Source of the DNA: Nocardioides houyundeii
Lineage (GTDB): Bacteria > Actinomycetota > Actinomycetes > Propionibacteriales > Nocardioidaceae
DNA length: 64,000 nucleotides
Direction: 5' to 3'
NCBI RefSeq assembly: GCF_002865585.1
Contig: NZ_CP025581.1
Coordinates: 2,232,001-2,296,000 of the forward strand
Shown: positions 27,527 to 36,070 of the stretch, in pieces
How the letters are laid out: every line of letters begins with the position of its first letter
Numbering within the stretch: position 1 is the stretch's first letter
Position numbers and translations under genes: made by a program
The notes under the pieces: model-generated
Databases searched by the model: none
Seen by the model: only the letters and a program-made list of their open reading frames with translations
What the model was told of the DNA's origin: nothing

Positions 27527-27961
27527 ATGACGAATCGTAGCGACCGGCGCGTGGCCGGTGTTGTCGAACAGGACATCACGATGCAGTGCATCGACTCGCT
27601 GGGTCGTGGGCACGACCTCGAGACGGTGTTCTCGTATCAGCGCAGCGACCCCTTCGCCGTGACGATCACCTTCGTCACCCACGAGGGCGACCTCCCGTGG
27701 ACCTTCAGCCGGGACCTGCTGGCGCACGGCATGAGCGAGCCCACCGGCGACGGCGACGTGCACGTGTGCCCGAGCCTCGACTCGAAGGGCCGGGCCGTGG
27801 TGATCGTCGAGCTCAGCTCGCCCGACGGCCACCTCATCACCCAGGCGCACATCAAGGACGTCCGTCAGTTCATCACTCGTTCGTTCGCACTGGTGCCCGA
27901 GGGCGAGGAGTCCCAGCACATGCCGATCGACGACATGATCCTGCAGCTCCTGACCGCCTGA
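27527..27961 (+). CDS. SsgA-family sporulation/cell-division regulator
   Basis: 144 residues; ACGGAGG is five bases before ATG 27527, so the longer frame from 27458 is rejected. 'YQRSDPFAVTITFVTHEGDL' and 'PWTFSRDLLAHGMSEPTGDG' followed by 'VHVCPSLDSKGRAVVIVELS' match the SsgA-like (SALP) family, and the length is typical of SsgB. SALPs help localise FtsZ and control septum placement in actinomycetes. In non-sporulating actinomycetes the single member is usually SsgB-like. Confidence 0.92.
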   Translation: MTNRSDRRVAGVVEQDITMQCIDSLGRGHDLETVFSYQRSDPFAVTITFVTHEGDLPWTFSRDLLAHGMSEPTGDGDVHVCPSLDSKGRAVVIVELSSPDGHLITQAHIKDVRQFITRSFALVPEGEESQHMPIDDMILQLLTA

Positions 27962-27998
27962 GCCTTTCCCCCCGTCCTGCTCGGACGGCCGACCGGCC

Positions 27999-28820
27999 TC
28001 ACGGGTCGATGCCGGCCCGCTCCCCCGACTGCCATGCCGCCATCGCCTCGGTGGTGATCGGCCCCGGTGCCGGCAGCGCTCTCCCGTCCCAGGAGTGCAC
28101 GCCCTGCACGTCCCGGGTCGTCGAGACCAGGAACACCTCGCTCGCCTCAGCGACCTCCTCGATCGGCGCGTCGACCTCCCGGCCGCCGTACCACTCCAGG
28201 ACCAGGGCCCGGGTGACCCCGGCCAGGCAGCCGCTGGCCAGCGTCGGCGTACGCAGCTCGCCGTCGAGGACGTAGAAGACGTTCGATCCCGTGCCCTCGC
28301 ACAGGTCCCCCACCGTGTTGGGCAGGACCGCCTCCGTGGCGCCGCGCTCCGCCGCGTGCGCCAACGCCACCACGTTCTCCGCGTACGACGTGGTCTTCAG
28401 CCCTGCCACCGCTCCCCGCTCGTTGCGGGGCCACGGCACGGTGCAGACCGCAGTCGTGGGCGCCAGCGGCTCCATGGGCGAGACCGCGACCACCACGGTC
28501 GGTCCGTGATCGCCCCTGCCGCTGCCCATCGGGGACACGCCGCCGGTGTAGGTGATCCGGAGCCGGCCCAGGGCCAGCGGATCCCCCGCGAGCACCTCCG
28601 CGACGCCCCGACGCACCAGCGCGTCGTCCACCGCGGGCAGCCCCAGCCCGATCGCGGAGTGCGCCAACCGGGCCAGGTGGCGGGTGAGGGCGAAGGGCTG
28701 GCCGGCCACGACCTTGATCGACTCGAAGACGCCGTCCCCGACAGTGAACCCGTGGTCGGAGATGGTGATCGCCGGCGCTGCCGGATCGGTGAGCAGTTGT
28801 CCGTCGACCCAGGCGCGCAT
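27999..28820 (-). CDS. Class IV aminotransferase (4-amino-4-deoxychorismate lyase / branched-chain type)
   Basis: 273 residues from ATG 28820. The PLP lysine is in 'AGLKTTSYAENVVAL' and the phosphate-binding end includes 'VGDLCEGTGSNVFYVLDGEL', both hallmarks of fold-type IV. The N-terminus 'MRAWVDGQLLTDP…ITISDHGFTVGDGVFES' matches aminodeoxychorismate lyase (PabC) and D-amino-acid aminotransferase. PabC, giving p-aminobenzoate for folate, is the likelier role, but the subclass cannot be fixed by eye. Convergent with the SsgA-like gene. Confidence 0.85.
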   Translation of the reverse strand: MRAWVDGQLLTDPAAPAITISDHGFTVGDGVFESIKVVAGQPFALTRHLARLAHSAIGLGLPAVDDALVRRGVAEVLAGDPLALGRLRITYTGGVSPMGSGRGDHGPTVVVAVSPMEPLAPTTAVCTVPWPRNERGAVAGLKTTSYAENVVALAHAAERGATEAVLPNTVGDLCEGTGSNVFYVLDGELRTPTLASGCLAGVTRALVLEWYGGREVDAPIEEVAEASEVFLVSTTRDVQGVHSWDGRALPAPGPITTEAMAAWQSGERAGIDP

Positions 28821-28956
28821 GTCCCTCACTCTAGGCCGGAGGCCGCGGTGACCAGCCGCCCGAACACGCCAGGGGACCCCTGGTTTTGTCGCCCCTGCAG
28901 CCATCGGCTACTGTTCTGCTCGCACCAACGGCCAGTAAAACGGCCGGGAAGCGCAA

Positions 28957-29029
28957 GCGGACGTAGCTCAGTTGGTAGAGCGCAACCTTGCCAAGGTTGA
29001 GGTCGCGAGTTCGAGTCTCGTCGTCCGCT
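28957..29029 (+). tRNA. tRNA-Gly (GCC)
   Basis: GCGGACG pairs with CGTCCGC; anticodon stem CAACC/GGTTG holds loop TTGCCAA, anticodon GCC. T arm GCGAGTTCGAGTCTCGT. CCA is not encoded (discriminator T followed by CGG). First of three same-strand tRNA genes. Confidence 0.96.
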
Positions 29030-29075
29030 CGGAAAAAGGTCTTTCCACTTGGTCCTTCCATGGAGGGACCAGCAT

Positions 29076-29149
29076 GGTGGGTTGGCCGAGAGGCGAGGCA
29101 ACGGACTGCAAATCCGTGTACACGGGTTCAAATCCCGTACCCACCTCCA
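29076..29149 (+). tRNA. tRNA-Cys (GCA), CCA encoded
   Basis: GGTGGGT pairs with ACCCACC; the anticodon loop CTGCAAA gives GCA. The T arm is CGGGTTCAAATCCCG and CCA is present at 29147-29149. Confidence 0.96.
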
Positions 29150-29164
29150 TAAAATTTAAGACTT

Positions 29165-29239
29165 GGGCGATTGGCGCAGCGGTAGCGCGCTTCCCTGACA
29201 CGGAAGAGGTCACTGGTTCAAACCCAGTATCGCCCACCA
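29165..29239 (+). tRNA. tRNA-Val (GAC), CCA encoded
   Basis: GGGCGAT pairs with ATCGCCC; stem CTTCC/GGAAG holds loop CTGACAC, anticodon GAC. ACCA follows the acceptor stem. Its body is nearly identical to the tRNA-Val(CAC) on the opposite strand at 26813. Confidence 0.96.
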
Positions 29240-29255
29240 CAGAAACCGCAGATCA

Positions 29256-29299
29256 GGCCCCGTCTCCCCCGCCAGGGAGTCGGGGCCTTCTGTCATTTC
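29256..29299 (+). terminator. Intrinsic terminator after tRNA array
   Basis: GGCCCCG and CTCCC (29256-29269) pair with GGGAG and CGGGGCC (29275-29287) around a short loop, followed by a T-rich stretch (TTCTGTCATTT). It ends the tRNA-Gly/Cys/Val transcript. Confidence 0.85.
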
Positions 29300-29336
29300 T
29301 CCGGCATTCAGTGCGCCCGTCGTGGGCCCGGGCCGA

Positions 29337-30187
29337 TCAGCCGAGGACCCGGCCTGCCAGCCAACCCGCGATCTCCTCGCCCGCCATCACGCCCACCGCC
29401 GAGGTGACCCGCACGTGCTCGCTGGTCCACCCCACGTCGGCCAGCTCGCCGTGCGCCGGCCGGATCGCCTCGTCCGCCGCCTCCAGCAGGTCCTGGTCCA
29501 GCAGGGAGTCACCGGCGGCCAGCAGGTGCCGACAGCCCAGCATGTCGGCCACCTCGCGTGCCGCCGCAGCCTTCGTCAGCGCCGCCGGTACGACGTACAC
29601 CTTGCGGCCCTGCACCGAGACCCCCAGGCCCGCTCCCGGGCGAACCCGATGAGCTCCTCGACCCAGCCCGCCGGCATGGCGTCCCGCTCCACCACGGCGT
29701 AGCAGAACAGGCCCTCGGCGTCGCGGACGCTCCTGAGGAACCCGTCGGCACCAGCGGCCCGCGCCGCGGCCTGCAGCCACTGCGACACCTCCTGCAGCGG
29801 GCCACTGGTCTCTGCCAGTCGCCGGGTGACCGCGGCGGTGAAGTCGAGGTCCTCGACCCCGTCGCGGAGCAACCGGCCGCCGTTGGCGCACAGCGCGAAC
29901 TTGGCCGGCGGACCGGGCAGGCTGATCCGCTGGAACTGGGCGGTGCTGCGGGTGGTGACCGGGACGAGCTTCCCGGCCTCGTTGAGCGCCGCGACGTGAC
30001 CCGCGGCGGTCTCGGTCAGGAACGACAGGGGCCGGCCCTGGTAGACCTCGACACACAGCAGCCGGGGGGCGTCCTGGTCGGGCACCGAGAGCATCAGCGC
30101 GGCGGGCGAGTAGAGCAGGGTGCGGTCCAGGTCGCTGGCCACCACCATCTCGCCCGGCGTCACACCCGAACGCTGCGGAGCGCTCAT
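29337..30187 (-). pseudogene. HAD-superfamily phosphatase of Ter cluster, one-base frameshift
   Basis: From ATG 30187 the N-terminus 'MVVASDLDRTLLYSPAAL' has the D-x-D nucleophile motif of HAD hydrolases, and 'LVPVTTRSTAQFQRI' supplies motif II (T-T-R). Homology continues to about 29630, then switches frame to 'GVSVQGRKVYVVPAALTKAA' and 'LLAAGDSLLDQDLLEAAD' (motif IV with G-D-S-x-x-D). A single missing base near 29625-29636 reunites the ~280-residue protein. The start overlaps the stop of the PRTase/StiP gene as ATGA. This HAD type is a stated component of Ter biosynthetic modules. Real decay or an assembly error. Confidence 0.85.
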
Positions 30188-32874
30188 CCCCCGGCTCCCG
30201 CGGTCGCCGCGGTGCCGTCCGTGCCGGTGGCACCGCGGGTGAACCTGGGGTGGATCAGTCCGATGGCCGAGTACGGCAGATCGGGGACCTCGACCACCTC
30301 GACGCCGCGCTGGTCGGCCAGCAGCCTGATGTGGCCCAGCTCGTCCGCCGCGTCCGCCCGGACCAGGACCTTCCAGGGGACCCGGCGCAGCAGCACCCGG
30401 GTGGTCTCCCCCACCCCCGGCTTGACCAGGTTGACGTCGCCGATGCCGTACTCCCGGCTCACGGCCTCGACCGCGGCCCAGCCGGACCAGGTCGGGGTGC
30501 GGTCGGAGGCCAGGTGGCCAGGCAACGCCGCCAGAACCTCGTCCCGGACCCCGGCGAACTGCGCGGCGACCGCGTCGACGAAGGCCGCGGAGACGTCCGA
30601 GTCCGCCAGGTCGGCGTAGAACTTCGCCCCGTGGAAGTCACCGGGCCCGATGAGAGCGTCGTTCAGCACGGTGCGCGAGACCAGGCCGGAGACAGTTGAG
30701 TTCAGGCACGCCGAGGGGATCAGGTAGTCCTCCCGGGTGCCGAAGAGCTCCACGCACCGACCGGTGTCGGCGAGCACGGCCAGGTCGGCCGCGAAGTCCG
30801 CCCCCAGCGCGGCGTTCGCCGCCTGCACGGAGGCGGCCAGCTCGCGGGTGATCGCTCCCTTGCCGGTCCAGCCGTCCACGAACATCACCGTGGCCGGGTC
30901 GTGGTGCGCAGCCAGGTAGGCCAGGGCCACCTCGTCGATGCCCTTGCCGCGGACGATGGACACCGCGTAGTGCGGCAACTCCAGGCCGTGCACCAGCTGG
31001 GCCCAGCGGCGCATCAGCACCCCCACAGGCGTACCGGCGCGAGCCAGGGAGACCAGCACCGCCTCGGACCCGCGCAGGGCCAGCACCTGCTCGGTGACCA
31101 GGCCGACCGCTCGCGCCATGCGGGTCGCGGACGACGCCAAGGTGGCGGTGAACAGCGCCTGGTAGGCGGCGTCGGGCTGGAACTCCACCGGCAGCGACTC
31201 CGCGTAATGCGCACCACCGGACTGGATGGCCTCCTCGCGCTCCTCGGTCGGTGCCTCCAGGTCGACGGGGGACAGGTCGGTGAGCAGCCAGGCCACGTCG
31301 TCGGGCCGGTAGGAGCCGAACCGCGGACCACGCAGGGGCTCGGGGAGGGGACGGGGCCGGTGCGCCGGCACCGTGACCACCAGCACCCGGGGGGCGATCT
31401 CGGCGAGCCGGCTCACCAACCCGGACGCGGACCAGAGCTCGTCGGTGTCGCCGGCGTCGTCGACCACCAGGACCACGGTGTCGAAGCGGGACTCCCCCGC
31501 CGCCGAGGTGAGGTTGTAGGCGAACCGCGGGCCGGGGCCGTCGCTGGGGTCGTCGTGTGCGGGAAAGGTCAGGGCAGACCTGATCGCGTAGCCCGCCTCG
31601 GGCACCGCCAGCACCGGGGACCGGGTGGTGCCCGAGCAGGCCACCGTGATCTCGTCACCGCCGGAGCGCGTGGCCAGCACGGCGCCCAGCTCGCCCGCGA
31701 GGCGGAACGGGGCCTGCATCAGCTCCTCGAAGCCGAGCACGTGCACCCGCCGGGCCCCAGGCCCGGCCGCGTCGGCCAGCCGCTCGGCCAGCACCGGCAG
31801 CGCCGCGGCGAACCGGCCACGGTCGGCCCGGGTGAACCCGTGGCGGCCCCCCTCGCGCAGCCCCGACGGCCAGCCCAGGTCCACCCGGGTGACCTCGCCC
31901 CGGGCTCGCTGGGCGTCGGCCGCAGGGGCGGCGCTCAGTTCTGCCTCGATCTCGCGGACCAGGGCGGCACCGCGCTCCAACACGTCGGAGGGGGTGTCCA
32001 CGGCTCCGGCGGCGAGTGCGACCAGGTCGATGCGGGCCCCCAGCTCACCGGCCACCCGCGCCATCCGCTCCCGATCGGCGGCGCTGCGCAGGTCGACCAG
32101 CGCGGCGATCACGTAGTGGCTGCGGGGAGTCGCCCGGTGCAGGGCCGTGATGGTGTTGAGCGCCGTGCGGCCGGTGGAGAGCTCGTCGTCGACGAGGACC
32201 AGCGGACCCGGCCGGGTGAACGCAGCCGGATGCTCGGGGAGCAGCAGGTGGCTGGTGGCGTGGGAGTGCTCCTCCTGGAACGAACCCAGCTGGCGCATCC
32301 CGGGCACCGCACGGCGCGTGGAGTGCAGGTAGGGCACGTCGAGGGCGTCCGCCACCGCGTGGCCCAGTGCCGTGGCGGTCTCGGCGTACCCCAGCACCAC
32401 GACGCCGTCGGGCACGGCGCCGGCGGGCGTCCGGGCGTGCTCGACCAGCCGGGCGGCACTGCCCTGGACGCCGTGCAGCGCCTGGCGCAGCAGCTCGCCC
32501 CCGGGCAGGTCCACCGGGTGCGGCGCGCCGGCCGGGGATGCCAGGCGCGCGGCCGCCAGCCGCCCCAGCAGCAGACCGGAGCCGTGCACCAGGACCGGGT
32601 CCGTGGGGACGTGCTTGCCCAGCACCAGGGAGACCAGCAGGTGGGCGCGCCGGGGGTTGCGTCGGACGGCGAGCCCCACCAGCTCGTCGAGCTGCACCCC
32701 CAGCGGCGCCTCGCTGGTGCGCAGCGCGATGTCGAGCCGCTCCTGGACCCAGGCGCCGGTCCACGGCGCGGTTCCGGGCTCTCCCGGAGTGCTCGAGGGC
32801 GTGCTCGAGGGCGTGCTTGACGGCGGTGGGGGCGGCTCGGCCGCGCTCTGCGGCGCGGCCGAGCGGGCGCTCAC
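30184..32874 (-). CDS. Ter-system fusion: PRTase, TRSP, StiP-like and Pelota-like RNA-binding domains
   Basis: 896 residues from GTG 32874, which overlaps the TerD stop as GTGA; the frame stays open further but into terD. A Pro-rich head (1-35) precedes an orotate-PRTase-like domain with PRPP loop 'LVLVDDELSTGRTALNTI' (about 215-232). A TRSP domain follows ('GWPSGLREGGRHGFT', 'FRLAGELGAVLATRSGG'). Next is a StiP/PRTase_1-like domain ('SLARAGTPVGVLMRRW', 'VMFVDGWTGKGAITREL'), and the C-terminus 'DVNLVKPGVGETTRVLLRR' with 'PWKVLVRADAADELGHIRLL' fits the Pelota-like RNA-binding domain. These parts are often separate proteins in Ter clusters and are thought to make a nucleoside-like metabolite. 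The role is family-based inference. Confidence 0.85.
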   Translation of the reverse strand: MSARSAAPQSAAEPPPPPSSTPSSTPSSTPGEPGTAPWTGAWVQERLDIALRTSEAPLGVQLDELVGLAVRRNPRRAHLLVSLVLGKHVPTDPVLVHGSGLLLGRLAAARLASPAGAPHPVDLPGGELLRQALHGVQGSAARLVEHARTPAGAVPDGVVVLGYAETATALGHAVADALDVPYLHSTRRAVPGMRQLGSFQEEHSHATSHLLLPEHPAAFTRPGPLVLVDDELSTGRTALNTITALHRATPRSHYVIAALVDLRSAADRERMARVAGELGARIDLVALAAGAVDTPSDVLERGAALVREIEAELSAAPAADAQRARGEVTRVDLGWPSGLREGGRHGFTRADRGRFAAALPVLAERLADAAGPGARRVHVLGFEELMQAPFRLAGELGAVLATRSGGDEITVACSGTTRSPVLAVPEAGYAIRSALTFPAHDDPSDGPGPRFAYNLTSAAGESRFDTVVLVVDDAGDTDELWSASGLVSRLAEIAPRVLVVTVPAHRPRPLPEPLRGPRFGSYRPDDVAWLLTDLSPVDLEAPTEEREEAIQSGGAHYAESLPVEFQPDAAYQALFTATLASSATRMARAVGLVTEQVLALRGSEAVLVSLARAGTPVGVLMRRWAQLVHGLELPHYAVSIVRGKGIDEVALAYLAAHHDPATVMFVDGWTGKGAITRELAASVQAANAALGADFAADLAVLADTGRCVELFGTREDYLIPSACLNSTVSGLVSRTVLNDALIGPGDFHGAKFYADLADSDVSAAFVDAVAAQFAGVRDEVLAALPGHLASDRTPTWSGWAAVEAVSREYGIGDVNLVKPGVGETTRVLLRRVPWKVLVRADAADELGHIRLLADQRGVEVVEVPDLPYSAIGLIHPRFTRGATGTDGTAATAGAGG
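32787..32822. repeat. Three tandem 12-bp repeats encoding Ser-Ser-Thr-Pro
   Basis: The unit GCGTGCTCGAGG (with small changes) occurs three times and, on the minus strand, encodes the S-S-T-P repeats of the linker at the N-terminus of the PRTase fusion. Such a tract can change copy number by slippage without breaking the frame. Confidence 0.75.
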
Positions 32875-33449
32875 AGGTGCTGGGCCGCCGCCGGTGCGAT
32901 GGCGGCCACGGTGCGGCCACTGGCGGTGCCACCGATCGCGGTCATCGACCAACCGGCGCCGTCCCTGGACACCTTGGCCATGATCTGAGCGGTGTGGCTG
33001 CCGGTGGCCGACAGGTCGTAGCGCGCGATCTCGTCCTCGTTGGCCTCGTCGACCAGGCGGCAGAAGGCGTTCTCGACCTGGGCGAACCCCTGTCCGGTGA
33101 ACGAGTTGACGGTGAACACGACCGTCTGGACGTTCGAGGGCAACGCCGACAGGTCCACCTTGATGGACTCGTCGTCCCCGTCACCGGCGCCGGTGCGGTT
33201 GTCCCCGGTGTGCACGATCGAGCCGTCCTTGGAGACGAGCTGGTTGTACCAGATGGTGTCGACGACGTTGCCCGAGGCGTCGAAGAGCAGCGCGGAGGCA
33301 TCGAGGTCGATCGACTGCTCCGACATCCGGCCCAGGAAGCCCTTCTTCTTGGCCGCGTCCCAGCCCAGTCCCATCCGGACCTTGGACAGCGCGCCGCCGC
33401 TCTTCTTGGTCAGGGACACGGTCTGGCCCTTGTTCAGGCTGATGCTCAT
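32871..33449 (-). CDS. terD: TerD-family stress protein
   Basis: 192 residues from ATG 33449 with GAGGGAG upstream. It starts 'MSISLNKGQTVSLTKKSG' and holds the Ca2+-binding signature 'HTGDNRTGAGDGDDESIKVD', plus 'VENAFCRLVDEANEDEIARY', all standard for TerD/TerE. TerD proteins are cytoplasmic Ca2+-binding beta-sandwich proteins of tellurite-resistance and general stress complexes with TerC at the membrane. It heads the minus-strand set terD-PRTase/StiP-HAD and is divergent from the coiled-coil gene at 33628. Confidence 0.95.
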   Translation of the reverse strand: MSISLNKGQTVSLTKKSGGALSKVRMGLGWDAAKKKGFLGRMSEQSIDLDASALLFDASGNVVDTIWYNQLVSKDGSIVHTGDNRTGAGDGDDESIKVDLSALPSNVQTVVFTVNSFTGQGFAQVENAFCRLVDEANEDEIARYDLSATGSHTAQIMAKVSRDGAGWSMTAIGGTASGRTVAAIAPAAAQHL

Positions 33450-33627
33450 CGGGTGGGTCTCCCTCGTGGTGGACGGATCGTTCGGGCTCACCCTCTCATC
33501 CGTCGCCAAGAGCGTCGGTGAGGTTCGACGTGGGATTCGCCGACGTGCTCGGTAACCTAGCCCCAGCGCACCCGCCTGCACCCCTGGTCCGGCGGTGGCT
33601 CCCGAGCGACGACGAGAGGACCGGCCC

Positions 33628-34872
33628 GTGGTGTTCACCTCGAACGCGCGTCAGGTCGCCGCGCGCAACGAGGCCCTGGCCGCCAAGCACGAGGCCGGCG
33701 ACGCGTTCATCGCCCTGGACCTCGTCCAGAAGGACGTCGCGATGCTGGTCACCGCCTTCGCCGGCCTGGATGCCGGCCCGGACGGGCTCCGCGTGCAACG
33801 CAGCTTCGAGCCGCTGGAGCGTGCCGGGAACCAGGCCGCCCAGGCGTGGATCGACGCCCTCGACGCCCACGACGCGTCCCTGGAGGACGATCGGGCCGAG
33901 GTGCGTGCCCTGCGTGAGGCCCAGACCGCCTTCCGCGCGGCGTACGCCGCTCTCAGCGCCGCGCAGCGGGATCTCCAGCAGTTCGCCGAGAAGCACCGCG
34001 ACGTCGAGGCGCAGGTCAGGAAGGTCTGGGGGCAGGTGGCTCCCAGGACCGCCGCCGCCCGGCAGGCGCTGACCGAGGCCCGGGACGCGGTGGCGCGGGT
34101 GCGGGCCGCCGGCCTCAGCTCCCCCGCCCTGGACCAGCGGCTCGCCGGCGCCGAGCAGGCCGCCCGTCCCGTGCTCGACGGCGGCGCCCACAAGCACGGG
34201 GCCACCGCCACGATCGAGGCCGCCGCCCGGGCCGTCGACGCCGCCCAGGAGGTCGTCCGGGCCGCCGACGAGCTGGCCGGCCTGGCCACCGACACCCCCC
34301 GGCGCCTGAGCACGACTCGCACCCGGCTGGACGCCGTCTCGGTCCGGCTCGACGCCGCCGAGCCCCTGCTCTCGGTGCTGCGGCGCGAGTTCTCCCTGGC
34401 CTGCTCCGCGGACCTCGATGACGTCCCGGCCCGCGGCCGGGCCCTGGTGGCCGAGGCCGCGGACCTGCTCGCCTCGGCGAACCGGCACGCCGCCGCCCAG
34501 CACTGGGAGGCGGCGGCCGCGGACCTGGCCGCGTGCCGGGAGCGGCTGGCCGAGGCCGAGACCGGCCTCACCGCGGTACGCCGACGCGTCGACGACCTCA
34601 AGGACGTGGCCGAGGACCCGGCGCGTGCCAAGGCCCGGACCCGGTTCGCGGTGCGGGACGCCCAGCGGCTGGTCGTCGCCTCCGGGTCCCGGGTCCCGGC
34701 ACGGGAGGCTGGCATCCTCGACAACCTCGCCGCCCGGCTCGACGCCGCCGACCAGCTCCTGGACGCCACCAAGCCGGACTACTGGGGGTACCTCAAGGAG
34801 CTCCGCGCCATCGACCAGCTCACCGACGACGTGGTGCGCCGGTGCCGAGAGGCGATCAGCTCTCAGGCCTGA
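33628..34872 (+). CDS. Ala-rich coiled-coil protein of unknown function in Ter cluster
   Basis: 414 residues from GTG 33628 (GAGAGGA seven bases upstream; a GTG at 33595 is an alternative). Almost entirely helical and rich in Ala, Arg and Glu, with long heptad-like stretches at about 75-150, 190-260 and 290-345, and no membrane helix or catalytic motif. It overlaps the CitE-like gene tail-to-tail by 10 bp and shares a divergent promoter with terD. It may be a scaffold or membrane-surface partner of TerD proteins. I do not recognise a named family. Confidence 0.7.
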   Translation: MVFTSNARQVAARNEALAAKHEAGDAFIALDLVQKDVAMLVTAFAGLDAGPDGLRVQRSFEPLERAGNQAAQAWIDALDAHDASLEDDRAEVRALREAQTAFRAAYAALSAAQRDLQQFAEKHRDVEAQVRKVWGQVAPRTAAARQALTEARDAVARVRAAGLSSPALDQRLAGAEQAARPVLDGGAHKHGATATIEAAARAVDAAQEVVRAADELAGLATDTPRRLSTTRTRLDAVSVRLDAAEPLLSVLRREFSLACSADLDDVPARGRALVAEAADLLASANRHAAAQHWEAAAADLAACRERLAEAETGLTAVRRRVDDLKDVAEDPARAKARTRFAVRDAQRLVVASGSRVPAREAGILDNLAARLDAADQLLDATKPDYWGYLKELRAIDQLTDDVVRRCREAISSQA

Positions 34873-36041
34873 GTCGCCGCCGCGGCCAGGAAGTCCACGA
34901 ACGTCACGTCCTCGTGCGCGACCCCGAAGGCGTCCGCCCGTCGCAGTGTCCTCTGCGCCCACGCCAGGTGCGGCTTCGCCTCGTTCATCTTGTTGCGGTA
35001 GCTCGACGCCCGCACTCCCCCACCCGCCTGAGCCTGACCGGTGATGTCGCAGGCGTCGGAGTACTCCTCGCTGGAGACGACCGACAGCGCGTGCACGGCG
35101 ACGACGTGGGTGGGGTGGATGACGGTCTTGCCGATCAGTCCGTTCGCCTTGTCGAGCACGACCTCGCGGATCAGCGCGTCCAGGTCGCGGGTGATCAGCT
35201 GGCGCCGCAGCCGCCCGGCATCGTGCTCGAGGAACGGGGACTCCCGCAACAGGGGCTTGAAGATGCGGTCGGCGCCGGCGAAGTACTCCCACACCGGGCC
35301 GGTCACCACGTGTCCGGTACCGTCGGCCCGGCCGAGGACGTTGACCACGTCGGTGATCACCTCGGCCACCAGGCGTACGTCGTACACGGTGAGCGAGCGG
35401 TCGCGCCGCAGGCCGTAGGCCGAGGAGAGGTCGGTGGCACCCAGCCGCACCGCCAGGACCACGTCGCGGTGCTTGGCCAGCAGGCTCGCGACCCCTGCGA
35501 GGACCGAGTCCCGGGTCTCGCGGTGGATCACCTCGGGCGACTCGATGACCGGCATCGCCCGCAGGTCCACCCCTGTCGCGGCCCGGGCCGTCAGCAGTGC
35601 CTCGAGGAAGTCCCCACCCGAGACGTCGGTGAACTTGGGCAGCACGAAGCCCGACAGCATCGAGGCCTGCTCCCCCAGCCCCTGCGTGACCGCCGCGATC
35701 TGCTCGGGATGGCGCACCCGCACGAACGTCAGCGGCAGCGTGTCGGAGGCGCCGGGCCCGTCCTGACCGACCTGCGTGAGCTGCCGGATCAGGTTGGCCT
35801 GCGCCGCCGGGAGCTCGTCGTCGGCGATGGCGTCCTCCAGGCACACCACGCTGGACAGCACACCCCGGGCGCCCTGTCGTCGCAGGTCGCCGGCGAGGTC
35901 GGGCCTGGTCGCCGGCATGTAGAGCGTGGCGCCGAGGGCCGCCGCCATGGTGTCGATGTCGGCGGTGCGGGAGAACTCTCGCGGGGCCCGGAGGAAGAGC
36001 TGCTCGACCTGGGCAGCGCTGAACTGGTGGAAGTGCCGCAC
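34863..36041 (-). CDS. CitE/HpcH-like C-C bond lyase of Ter cluster
   Basis: 392 residues from GTG 36041 with AGGGGA six bases upstream. 'GVLSSVVCLEDAIADDELPA' and 'LPLTFVRVRHPEQI' match the citrate-lyase beta/HpcH aldolase TIM barrel; 'MPVIESPEVIHRETR' holds the metal-binding Glu, and 'AVRLGATDLSSAYGLRRDR' and 'GKTVIHPTHV' complete the family motifs. In Ter operons this lyase is thought to act with PRTase, HAD and ATP-grasp enzymes in making a small molecule. Next to the second TerD-like gene, 29 bp downstream of it. Confidence 0.9.
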   Translation of the reverse strand: MRHFHQFSAAQVEQLFLRAPREFSRTADIDTMAAALGATLYMPATRPDLAGDLRRQGARGVLSSVVCLEDAIADDELPAAQANLIRQLTQVGQDGPGASDTLPLTFVRVRHPEQIAAVTQGLGEQASMLSGFVLPKFTDVSGGDFLEALLTARAATGVDLRAMPVIESPEVIHRETRDSVLAGVASLLAKHRDVVLAVRLGATDLSSAYGLRRDRSLTVYDVRLVAEVITDVVNVLGRADGTGHVVTGPVWEYFAGADRIFKPLLRESPFLEHDAGRLRRQLITRDLDALIREVVLDKANGLIGKTVIHPTHVVAVHALSVVSSEEYSDACDITGQAQAGGGVRASSYRNKMNEAKPHLAWAQRTLRRADAFGVAHEDVTFVDFLAAAATQA

Positions 36042-36070
36042 TGTCTTCCCCTGTCCGAGGTGGCTTCGGG

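Noticed and set aside
30901..32820. 639-codon plus-strand open frame
   Set aside because: Antisense to the PRTase/StiP fusion whose domains are clear; composition (Gly, His, Arg, Gln) is typical of a shadow frame.
33496..35844. 782-codon minus-strand open frame
   Set aside because: Opposite the coiled-coil gene and out of frame with the CitE-like gene; no motifs.
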